Shown: positions 41,947 to 51,154 of the stretch, piece after piece
Layout of the letters: each line of letters begins with the position of its first letter
How positions within the stretch are numbered: position 1 is the first letter of the stretch
From: Emiliania huxleyi CCMP1516
Taxonomy: Eukaryota > Haptophyta > Isochrysidales > Noelaerhabdaceae
Length of the DNA stretch: 64,000 nt
NCBI RefSeq assembly: GCF_000372725.1
Contig: NW_005198966.1
Span: forward strand, 1,169,338 to 1,233,337
Direction: 5' to 3'
Program-made: the position numbers and the translations under genes
Notes under the pieces: generated by a model
The model's input: the letters and a program-made list of their open reading frames with translations, nothing else
What the model was told of the DNA's origin: nothing
Databases searched by the model: none

Positions 41947-42423
41947 TTAAAGGCGAAAGGGTCTAGATTTGGAGCGCTCGCCGAAGAGGAGTACGACAAA
42001 ATAGAGCCCGTGATTGCCTGCACGCTACCCGCACTCACGGACTCCATACCCGAAAGAAAGAGAAGGGAGCTCGCGGGAGAGGTGACGAGTGAACTACAGG
42101 TAGTGGGGAAGGCAGCCTCGATTGCCATACAGACATGGGTGCGAAACAACGACAAGACCAAGGCACGGGCAGAGGAACGAGAGAAGAATATAGGGTGGAT
42201 AAAGCGCCTGTTCACGGCATGGAGGGTGAGCCACACCGAACGTACCGAGCGAAGAGCCGAGCGGAAGGAGGACGGGGAAGATGACTCCGAGGAGGACGAA
42301 CCAGTGGAAATCCAGTTGTCAGATGTCACGATGCATCCGAAGGGGACCCCAGCGGCCTCCTCTGAGCTCTGTCTGATCCCGCTGAGGGAGGGTGTAGAGG
42401 ATGTAGAGTGTAGAGCGCTGTAG
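41947..42423 (+). pseudogene. Coding-like fragment interrupted by a foldback element
   Basis: The frame here has a coding-like composition unlike the shadows around it, with charged helical stretches (SIPERKRRELAGEVTSELQV, RNNDKTKARAEEREKNIGWI, KRLFTAWRVSHTERTERR) and an acidic DGEDDSEEDEP segment. It lacks an ATG before about 42328. The frame runs into the foldback element inserted after 42381 and stops inside it; beyond the element's far end, joined at the duplicated target site, the same frame would stay open for about 40 more codons. Function not recognised. It could be a 3' exon or a mobile-element gene. Confidence 0.35.
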
Positions 42424-42973
42424 AGCTGTAGAGATGTAGAGCGCTCTGGAGCGCTGTAGAGCGCTGTAGAGCTTTAGAGCTCCACATCTGGCGCGGGACA
42501 GAGCGATGCAGATGTAGAGCGCTGCTGAAGAACGCGACATGAGTCGCGCCAGCGCGTGCGGGAGCTCCTGGCTGAGCGTTGAGTCCAAGCGAGTTGCGCT
42601 GGCCACGATCGCTACGCCGACCCGAGCTGACGCGCCGAGGCGCCGGCCAGTCGCAGCCGTGAGGCATGCCACAGCAACAGAGGCACCTGCCACCCATTGG
42701 GCAGGCAGACAGAAGACCAGGGCAGCACTGGCAGGTGCAACGCGCCTCATGTCGGAGAGAGCGACCGTGCCTCGTCCGCCCTTATGATGTAGAGTTTGTT
42801 GTAGAGATTTCACGCTGTAGAGGGCCTCTACATCGCTCTACAACGGAGGCGCTTCGTCCCGCGGCGGATGTAGAGCTCTACAGCGCTACATTGCTCTACA
42901 GCGCTCCAGAGCGCTCTACAGCTCTACAGCTCTACAGCGCTCTACACTCTTCATCCTCTACACCCTCCCTCAG
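42382..42973. mobile_element. Foldback/MITE element with ~110-bp inverted repeats and 8-bp target duplication
   Basis: The arms 42382-42492 and about 42864-42973 are inverted copies, starting CTGAGGGAGGGTGTAGAGGA, with over 90% identity by eye and rich in TGTAGAGCGC units. The element is flanked on both sides by TGATCCCG (42374-42381 and 42974-42981). The roughly 370-bp middle has no transposase, so it is non-autonomous. An 8-bp duplication is usual for hAT-type transposition, though the terminal bases do not fit the hAT consensus well. Confidence 0.85.
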
Positions 42974-43243
42974 TGATCCCGTTGACTCCGCGGACGGCGA
43001 TCCCGTGCTCGACTCCCGTCTCCCCGGGGGAGGGCGGCGGCGTTGGAACGTACCGCCGCACCTCCACGAGCGGCTGGGCCAGCTCTCCCTAGTCGATGAA
43101 TCGCGCCCGTGTCCGCGGTCTCTCTATCGTACCCGGGTACTCGGCTCGCCCCCCACCTCCGCAGACTCCTCAACGAGCCAGGGGTGGTGTGGGCTTCCTG
43201 GTCGTAAATCATGATGGTCCTGCTGAGCAGGAAAACATCGTTG

Positions 43244-43428
43244 CCGGGTAATCTGGACGAGAAATTTGGCCGACCGGGTAATCTGACGTGACAAATTTTA
43301 GCGACCGGGTAAGCTGAAACACGAATTGTGGGAGACTGGGTAAACTGGTTTGACGGAAATCGCGCTAAGCAGGAAAATATCGTTCGTCGGGTAATCTGCG
43401 AGGCGAATCTCAAAAACCGGGTAATCTG
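43244..43428 (+). repeat. Array of CCGGGTAATCTG motifs at 30-31 bp spacing
   Basis: CCGGGTAATCTG or close variants start at 43244, 43274, 43305, 43335, 43387 and 43417, mostly 30-31 bp apart. A longer unit (GCTGAGCAGGAAAACATCGT / GCTAAGCAGGAAAATATCGT) precedes the first and fifth. No gene overlaps it. Confidence 0.8.
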
Positions 43429-43487
43429 AAATTTATCCTTTCAAAAATCTCTCTCTAGGCCACGACGGATCTCTGTCGCACAACACT

Positions 43488-43522
43488 GGGCACGGGACAC
43501 TGGCGCGCACTGGCACTGACAC
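43488..43522 (+). repeat. Dispersed GGGCACGGGAC-TGGCGCGCA repeat, copy 3
   Basis: Same element as at 14172 and 17735, with AC inserted after GGGCACGGGAC. Confidence 0.7.
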
Positions 43523-44296
43523 AGGTACAGGTACCCACCGGGAGCCGCCCCGAAGAAACGGAATTTCCGCTTCTGGATTTCTGGGACCGGGGGCGCCCCG
43601 CGGCGCCCCAGCCCGGTGTCCTGAGATGGCGGTGCTGAGCGGGGGCGCATCATGATCTGCGGGGAGGGCTCGACGGCGCACCCCCCCGCCGCCTGCCGGC
43701 TCCAGGTGGCGGAGGTCATACTGACCTGGGGGGGGGCGTTGGAATGCGGAGCTCTTCGCACTCTCCAGGGGTTTGAGCGATGTCTCGCTCCACGAGTACC
43801 TCTCTTTCGTACTCTCTGACTCTGTTTGTTGTCTTGCGTGACACTTGTGCCTCCACACTGATCACTGTCCGGTGTGACTCCTCGTGTCACGCACGCCGAT
43901 GCGGCTGGCTTAGTTGTTCGTCGGCGGCTTCCAGCTCTCTTTCTGTCTGTCCTTGTCTGTACTTGGCCTATGCTCTCGGCCTCCTCCGCGCGCCGCCGGG
44001 CGCGAGTGGAGCCCTCGTGCTCCCGCAATCAAACAAACGGAGCGATGCGAACGTGGCATTCGCCATTCCGCATTCGGGTGATCAGATCACTACTACCGAA
44101 GCGCTTGCTAAAACAAATATCCAGACTAAAAAATAACGCACTCCGCCTCCTGCCTCGCTACCCAATTACAACCAAAAAAAATCCACCTCAAAAACCTCAA
44201 AAACTCCCCCACAAAAACTCCCCCAAGGCTCCATCGTAAAAAAGGCGCTCCCAAAAAAAAGCAGCGTTGCAGCTTCTGCATCGTTCTTCAGCTCGC

Positions 44297-44902
44297 ATGC
44301 TCGCTCTAGCCTCGTTTGGACTGGCGGGCTCACCGCAGCGCCCTGCGGTGCCGCACGGCGTGGCGCGGGCTCGCCTGCCCGTCGCCGCCGTCGCCGAGGA
44401 GACGGTCGCAGAGGACACCTGGGCCGGCGCCGAGACGTGGTCCAAGGCATTTGCCGAGCCGGAGGCCATCTTCGAGATCAACCGCATCAAGGAGATCCTG
44501 CCGCACCGTTACCCCTTCCTGCTGGTGGACAAGGTGATCGAGTTTGAGGCCGGCAAGCGCTGCGTCGGCGTCAAGAAGGTCACGTCCAACGAGGAGTTCT
44601 TCAACGGCCACTTCCCGCAGCGGCCAATCATGCCGGGCGTGCTGCAGGTCGAGGCAATGGCGCAGGTGGGCGGCCTGGTGGCGCTGCAGGAGCCGATCAC
44701 CGACGGTAAAGGCGATTTCTTCTTTGCGGGCGTCAACAACGTCAAGTGGCGCCGGCCGGTCGTGCCGGGCGACACGCTCGTGATGGAGATGGAGCTCACG
44801 GCGTTCAAGGCCAAGTTCGGCCTGGTCAAAATGAAGGGTGTCGCCTACGTGGACGGACAGAAGGTCGTCGAGGGCGACTTCCAGTTCGCGATGGTCAAGT
44901 AG
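44297..44902 (+). CDS. fabZ: (3R)-hydroxyacyl-ACP dehydratase, plastid-targeted FabZ
   Basis: Single exon, 201 residues, ATG at 44297. Residues 1-50 are Ala/Arg-rich and targeting-like. The hot-dog fold begins at INRIKEILPHRYPFLLVDKV; catalytic His is in PHRYPF and catalytic Glu in MPGVLQVEAMAQ, with FNGHFPQRPIMPG between. FAGVNNVKWRRPVVPGDTL and EGDFQFAMVK complete the family pattern. It removes water from 3-hydroxyacyl-ACP in type II fatty acid synthesis, which in algae is in the plastid. No intron. A bipartite plastid signal is not obvious, so targeting is inferred. Confidence 0.93.
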   Translation: MLALASFGLAGSPQRPAVPHGVARARLPVAAVAEETVAEDTWAGAETWSKAFAEPEAIFEINRIKEILPHRYPFLLVDKVIEFEAGKRCVGVKKVTSNEEFFNGHFPQRPIMPGVLQVEAMAQVGGLVALQEPITDGKGDFFFAGVNNVKWRRPVVPGDTLVMEMELTAFKAKFGLVKMKGVAYVDGQKVVEGDFQFAMVK

Positions 44903-45157
44903 TTGCCTCGTTCCCAAGTACTACCTTGAGTGATCATTCAACCAACATTAAATCGACCTCTGTGTTCACACACGCGGCTCTTTTATTTTGTGTGTGCTCG
45001 ACACACTCTGATACACACGCTCACAGCAGGCCGACACCTGTCCTCGCCGATCACTACAAGGGCGCAACTCGAGAGCTCTCTCCCACAGACCTACCACAGA
45101 CTCAAGACACAAGAGCGCGGGTGCGCGGCCGCGGGTCCACACCCCCGCAAGCTGCAG

Positions 45158-46500
45158 CGTCGCGCCGCGCAGCAGTGCGGAAACGGGGCTCCGGCTCTAC
45201 TAGTCTCTACTAGCACCGACTTCCCGAATGAGTACGGTTGAGTAGAGGGCAGATTTGGAGAGATCTCGAGGAGTACACATACAGGTAGACCCTCCAATCA
45301 TCAGAAAACTCCAAAACCTGATCGGTCGTACTGACCGCCGACAGATCACTCCAGTAGAGCTGTTTAACGTTGGGAGCTGAACAGTGTTGCTAGTGTTAAC
45401 AGTAACAACAGAACAACAGTGGGGCTCCCCAACAACAGTAGCTAACGTTAGGCCGGCTGAACAACAATAAGGAAGGCCTGGCAGTGACCCACGACGATCT
45501 CCAGCGTCCAGTGCGGGTAATACCCGAAAATACCCGGAAAAACCCAGGTATTTTCGTTCGGGTCCTACCCGGTTTTTTTGGCATTTTCTGCTTGCTGACC
45601 GCTGAACAACAGTAACAACAGTAACAAACAGTAACAGCATGAGCTGGGGTGAACACTTGAACAACGTTAAGGATTTCACCCAACACTAGCGCAACTGTTA
45701 GGGTTAATGTTAAACAGCTCTACACTCCAGACAGCAGACAGGCCGACGTCTGCACACGGCCGGCCGGGCGAGAGGCTTGACACGATCCGACCCTGCGACC
45801 CTGACGCTGCTGCTCTAGCTATCAGACATGCACTGCTGACTGCTGCCACAATGTGCGACCGGTGCTGACCCACTTGGCGGCCTTCCCGGTCAGTGGTGAG
45901 GCGCAGTTCAGAGCTGTCGATGGCGCGATGCCGCACTGGTCCCACATTGGTAACACGAGACCACCACGTTTGCCGGTCCAAGAGAGAGGCACTGGTGCTG
46001 TCCTGAGAAGGTGCGTGGTCCCTCTTGACTGCCCATGCGCGCGAGGCTGTGTAGGCATAGCCTCGAGAGTGCCAGCAGCCAATCCGAGGCAGTTTGTGAC
46101 GCGCATTGCGTCAGAAGCGTGCACGCAGCTGGAAGGACACCTTCCTACTGGCCGTACGATCAGGTCGTCACTGAATGGTGGATACTAAGGCCGCGAGCTA
46201 TGCAGGTGATCAGTTGTGCAGCATGGCACGGTCAGCAGCGCCGACAGGCTGTCGCAAGGCGTGATAGCATGGCCGCAAGTACGCCGAATTCCCATGAAAA
46301 CAAGTGAAAAATCGCGCAAAAAAATCCCGAAAAAATCGGCGCCTGCGGCGGGCCATGGGACCCCATCGCCCCCCCGCATGGACACCCTCTGGGCCCCCCG
46401 CGCCGGCCCAGAGTCGGTTAGCCGTGCCAAAAAAATCGGCGCCTGCGGCGGGCTGCGGGCTGGGGGGCCCCATCTCTCCCCCGCATGGGTACCCCCTAGG
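45158..46500. repeat. Large dispersed repeat, copy 1 (copy 2 at 55325-56190)
   Basis: From GCCGCGCAGCAGTGCGGAAA through ATGGCACGGTCAGCAGCGCC to the AAAAAAATC(C/G)GAAAAAAT block, this region is over 90% identical by eye to 55325-56190, apart from the 368-bp insertion 45355-45722 and an extra copy of the GCCTGCGGCGGGC module (46340-46500). Its frames on both strands are conserved between copies, but I recognise no protein. Confidence 0.8.
45355..45722. mobile_element. hAT-like MITE with perfect 14-bp TIRs and 8-bp target duplication
   Basis: The element begins TAGAGCTGTTTAAC and ends GTTAAACAGCTCTA, a perfect 14-bp inverted repeat that fits the hAT terminal consensus YARNG. CACTCCAG flanks it at 45347-45354 and 45723-45730. 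The paralogous copy of the host repeat has a single CACTCCAG (55504-55511) with no insertion, which is the empty site. The inside is rich in AACAACAGTAACA repeats and has no transposase. An internal near-palindrome around AATACCCG / CGGGT lies at about 45515-45570. Confidence 0.95.
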
Positions 46501-46649
46501 GCCCTCGCCTCCCCCCAGAGCAGCGTCGCCGTCGAGGCTCGAGCGTGAACATGTGCGCGAGCCAGCGCCTACACTTAAGAGTTGACTCACACGCTAGGAA
46601 CCACTCGGCCCACCCACAGGCCCAATCTCAAGAGTCAAGTGGCGGCGCT

Positions 46650-47155
46650 CCGCGCCTGTGCAGCGGCGCGCTCCGCGCGTGTTCTGCAGCGGCGCGCTCC
46701 GCGCGTGTCTCTGGGCGCTACATGCGGCCGTCGCCGTGCCCTTCATCAACCGTGCGCTCGAGAACTGGGGCGGGCTCAACTGGGAAGACCGCTTTCACCA
46801 CAACGACAGGTCACATGCACAGAGCTCAGAGGGGCGGCATTGGAGCTTCGCTGCAGCGGGGTGTGGTCATGACGCGGAAGAAGGCAGAGACACAGCGTCT
46901 GCCAGACGCGTGCTACGACGTCAGGCCAGCTTCGAAGTAGCGTGGCCACAACTGACTGCAACAGATTGTCTTCATGTGTCTAGACTCTACCGGTACTGTG
47001 GTGCGCTCCGCGCACATAGGTGCCAGCGTGCTCCGCGCGGTATCTAGCCAGCGCGCTCCGCGCGTGTGTCTAGCTAGCGCGCTCCGCGCGTGCGTCCAGC
47101 TAGCGCGCTCCGCGCGTGTGTCCGGGTAGCACCAGCGCGCTCCGCGCGCACGATA
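46650..47155. repeat. GCGCGCTCCGCGCG repeat clusters
   Basis: About ten copies of a near-palindromic GCGCGCTCCGCGCG core occur in two clusters, 46650-46715 and 47000-47155, joined in the second by TGTGTCTAGCTA-type linkers with a period of about 27-28 bp. No gene overlaps. Confidence 0.85.
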
Positions 47156-47547
47156 ATCCAGTGCCTACACTTGTAGGCAAGCTGAAAGCTTGTTTCTGCA
47201 GCTTGGGTCCACACAGACAGAGGCTGTCACGAAGTCAGTGCTCAGTCTCTCGGCTCAGAGTGACAGTGTACACAGTGAGATCCTGAGATGTGAGTGCGTT
47301 CGAAAACCCCTTAGGCCCTTAGGACCCCCCCCCCCCCCACACGCACACACAAACACCTCATCCAACATCCTCAAAAAAGAATGCTGTACTCGTCTCGCTC
47401 GCAACTTACACGGCAATTACGCCATATGTTTATTTAAGAGTGCACACCACAGTGCACTATATAGTCTATATAGAGCTCATACACCGTTAACGATCATGTA
47501 AGCGATGTACGGTCGGCTCACGCGTTGGACCACAACGCAATTGTGTG

Positions 47548-49502
47548 TTACAACACGTGCGGTGTCGGCAGGTCTCCGTACCTCCTCGCAAGGCCGGCCA
47601 GCTGCTTTGGGTCGTACCCCACTGGGTAGCGCACGCCCTGCTCGCGGTGCGACTGGTCGTCGAGCCGCTCGTAGCTGCCTCCGTCCCCCGGGCGCAGGCA
47701 GGTCGCCACCGAGGCGCAGCCGAGCGTCTCGAGCAACCACTGCGCGAGCGGCGCGTCAGTCGTGCCACGCAACTCCGGCGCGAGGGCCGGGTCGAAGGGA
47801 AGGAGTGCGAGGGAGAGGGTCGCGCTGACCGGGCGGTGGTCCGAGGTCTGCAGCTGTGGGTGGGCCATGTACGCCTTTGGGGGGGGGGGGGGGGGCAGGA
47901 AGAGGGAGGGTGAGACGAGGAGGAGCGGCGGAGGGGGTAGCTCTGGCGCGCGAGGGGCGGCGAGGCGGCGGGGGCTCGCCACGCAGCGCAGGCCACGAAG
48001 CAGGCCACGAAGGAGCAGCACCGGATGGCGCGTGAGTGCGTCTGGCGCGTGAGTGCGTCTGGCGCGTGAGTGCGTCTGGCGCGTGAGTGCGTCTGGCGCG
48101 TGAGTGCGTCTGGCGCGTGATTGTCTGGCGTGCGGTCGCCTCACCTCGCAGGCCAGGCTCGGCCCTATCTCCCCGTATCTCCCCGTATCTCCCCTCACCT
48201 CGCAGGCCAGGTTCGGCTCGTCCCTCCACAGGACGCGGTCGCAGTACGCTGGAGCTCGCCTGCTCGCGGAAACGGAGTGAGCACACCTCCCCTCCACGGG
48301 CCGCACCTCGCCAGCTGCGCGCGCCGCTTCTTGGACGAGTCGAGAGTGTCTGTGCCGCGGTCGAACTTGTACGTCGGCGCGAAGTGGATCGAAGCCTCGG
48401 CGAAGCCTTCGAAGGCGTGCGCACCCTCGCGGGAGGCGAGCAGCTCGTCCGCCTGAAGCAGCGAGTGGAGAGGAGTTCACGCAAGCCTCCGCCACACCTC
48501 GCCGCCGGGCTGGCGGAGAGCAGCTCGCCTGCAGCATCTCTGCGTGTCTAGGAAGTGTCTAGGAAGTGTCCAGGAAGTGTCGCCTGCAGCATCTCTGCGT
48601 GCCTAGGAAGTGTCTAGGAAGTGTCCAGGAAGTGTCGCCTGCAGCATCTCTGCGTGGCGGCCGGCGGCGGCGAGGGATCGGGCCTGGCACGAGGCATGCC
48701 AGCTCGGTGAGTCGCTCCACTGGCTGGGAGGGGGCTGGGAGGCGTGTGGGAGGGCGCAGGGAGGCGTGCGCGTGCGAGGGTAGACTGGGAGGCGGGCGGG
48801 AGGCGGGCGGGAGGCGGGAGGCGGGAGGCTGTGCGCGTGCGTCGCAGGCTGCGCCTCCTCGTTTGGCAGCGAGAGGCGATAGTTGAGGTCGCCGCACCAG
48901 ACGAGGAGCTGGCGGCCAGACAGGGCGGGGTCGGTGCTGATCGCGCCGCCCTCCCGCCGCTGGTCGAGCACGCCCAGCCGCAGCCGCCGCATCACTTCGT
49001 GGAACTCTGCGTTCCTCCGGTGCGGCCCCTTCTTCCCGGCGGCGAGGTGGCAGCAGAGGAAGGTGAGGCTCGAGCCCTTGAAGAGGAGGGTCGCCGCCAC
49101 CGCGCCCTTGTTGCCGAAGCGCAGCGGCCCCGTCCCCGCCAGCTGCGCCTCCACCGCCACGTGCGGCGCGAGGGACGGAGAGACGTACACAAGCAGCACC
49201 ATCCCGACCAGCTGCAGGCTGGCGACCCGCTCGAGCGAGCCGAGCTCGGCGCTGACGGCCGCCTCCCACGCGGCGGCCTGCCGGCTCAGCCCGCCTCCCG
49301 CGCAGCATCGGCAGTACGAGAGCACCGAGTCGAGCTCGACCACCTCCTGCAGCGCCACGGCGTGGATGTCTGCGCCCGCGCCCGCGCCGAGCCACTCGCC
49401 GAGGCCCTCCGCCGGAGGAGCGGTCTGAGCGACGTTCCAGGTGGAGACGACGATGCGGAGGGCGGGCTCGGCGGGAACGCGCCGGCACATGTCTGTATAC
49501 AT
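47548..49502 (-). CDS. Inositol polyphosphate 5-phosphatase
   Basis: Five exons: 49502-48855, 48683-48639, 48452-48323, 48254-48199, 47874-47548; about 401 residues from the ATG at 49502 (49490 also possible). The IPPc catalytic signatures are in order: IVVSTWNVAQ, ALQEVVEL, LRFGNKGAVAATLLF, FLCCHLAAGKKGPHRRNAEF, LLVWCGDLNYRL, FAPTYKFDRGTDTLDSSKKR, PAYCDRVLW and TSDHRPVSA. It removes the 5-phosphate from PI(4,5)P2, PI(3,4,5)P3 or soluble inositol phosphates. No lipid-binding or SAC domain is attached. Introns 1-3 are GC-AG, the last GT-AG. Intron 2 contains two 55-bp tandem units that each include a copy of the preceding exon's end; intron 4 (47875-48198) contains six GGCGCGTGAGTGCGTCT units and a duplicated exon end. 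Confidence 0.88.
48027..48120. repeat. 17-bp tandem repeat in an intron
   Basis: GGCGCGTGAGTGCGTCT is repeated about five and a half times inside the last intron of the inositol phosphatase gene. Confidence 0.9.
48530..48656. repeat. 55-bp tandem repeat carrying exon sequence and splice donors
   Basis: Two full units and a partial third of GCCTGCAGCATCTCTGCGTG followed by CTAGGAAGTGTCTAGGAAGT. On the coding (minus) strand each unit contains CACGCAGAGATGCTGCAG|GC, the end of exon 2 with its GC donor. Confidence 0.9.
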
Positions 49503-50282
49503 ACACAACAGTCGCGCGAGCAAGGGTGGTACACAACAAGGTCGTCGGCTGAAGCAAAGAGAAATTCGGGCCGTCCAAAATATGCCGGGCTGAGGGCAGA
49601 GCTGCGACGAAAGGCGAGAGAAGAAGCGAGAGCAAGGGATCGGCAGGCGGCGGCGGCGTCGCAGAACGAGGCAGAGGAGAGCGACGCGACAGAGGAAGAA
49701 GCGAGCGACAAACAAGAGAGAGAACGAAGAGAGTGGGACGACGACCGCGAGGGAACGAAGGTTGCAGCGAGAATCGGCGAGAGACTGCGAAGAGAGATAG
49801 GAAGAGGCGGACGCCCAAGGGTGGGCGACGGCTAGCGCATCACACCCCTCTCCTTAACATCCATCCCTGTGTGGTGGCGCTGGCGGCGTGCCGTCCTCCC
49901 ATCCCTCCCTTGGATTGTCTGATTTCTTTCTTTCTTTTAGGTGTGGTTTATTTTTGTTTGGGCGGCCAGCATGCTGAAATTCTGGAAACCCTGGCCGGCC
50001 CCTGCGGTGCCCCTACCTACCTACCTACCTACCTACCCTACTTAAGGAAGGTAGGTAGGTAGTAAGGTGAAGAACAGCCAGGCTCGGACTGGACACCAAC
50101 GCGGTATGGGTGGACGCTGGACAGATGATGACGACACGCACGAGCGACACACAGACACAAACAAGCTCACAAGACACACAGCCAGCTGGCTGCCACACAC
50201 CCTGAGTCGGCGTACACATAACTCAGGGCCACATCCTCCTTGTCGCCCCCCCCAGCACTCCACGGTGCCAAGGGCACAAACA

Positions 50283-50317
<35 letters not shown>

Positions 50318-51154
50318 CAGTAGGTGGGCGAGCTTCAGGCACGCTCATCTCGATCGTCAAGACGTTGCTACGCGCGGTCTTCCGCGGGGGGAGCTGCGTC
50401 GACGGGTGCGGGACCGCGGCGCAGCCAGTGCCGCGGCGAGGCCTCCGGCTGTTTGCGGCGGGCGGCTTGCTGCTCGCTGCGATGGCGAAAAACTCGTCTC
50501 GCCACACGCCAAGGGCTTATGCTCTGGCGAGACGTGAGGCGCATGCGCCCAGGAGGGGAGGGGGCATGTGTAACGACACTGCTAGAGATGCCTTTCGGGG
50601 CCCAGAGATAAAACTTCTGTGATGCCATGCGTGACCTAGTAGTGTCCCCAGCTATGGGCGTGTCCACGTTGGAGCCAGGTGTGGTGTGGGCGCGAGAATA
50701 GCTCCGCCGTTCATGGAGGCAACCGATGCGAGTCGACTGGTGTGTGTCGTCGTGGTTTCGTATCAAGAATTCTCTCTCTCCACAAACAAGGGCACAACTC
50801 AAACAACAGACGACAGCAAGTGACATGTGAGGCTAGAGCAGCGTGCTCCACCTCTAGCAATCTCACCGGCCTGCGAGGCACGGACGAGGAAAACTAAAAA
50901 AAGAAATCATAGGTGGGAGTGAGAAGGTGGCTATACCAATTAAAGTGATATGGGTGGTGGTACTCTCCTCACTCCTGCAACCACAGTCCTTCCTGTGACA
51001 TGGCAGGCCACTCTCAAGCCCTACAAGCACCAGATCACCTTGCTTGGGGAGGGTATAAAGAGAGCAGTCATCTCCAGGAGAGAGAGGTGGGGCGTCGCAC
51101 GAACACAGGCACAGTGCGCACCCCCCCCACACCTGGCGGACGTGGAATTTTGCG
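49503..51154. other. Intergenic region
   Basis: Promoter space for two divergent genes. It contains (CTAC)n/(GTAG)n inverted tracts near 50010-50065, the dispersed repeat copy 50042-50107, and a (GA)n tract at about 50286-50316. No gene supported. Confidence 0.5.

Noticed and set aside
43244..43428. CRISPR array
   Set aside because: Motif of only 12 bp, variable copies, no cas genes, eukaryotic nuclear DNA.
45820..46190. Protein gene within the large dispersed repeat (frames on both strands conserved in both copies)
   Set aside because: Frame conservation between two copies over 90% identical is expected without selection, and neither reading resembles a known protein.
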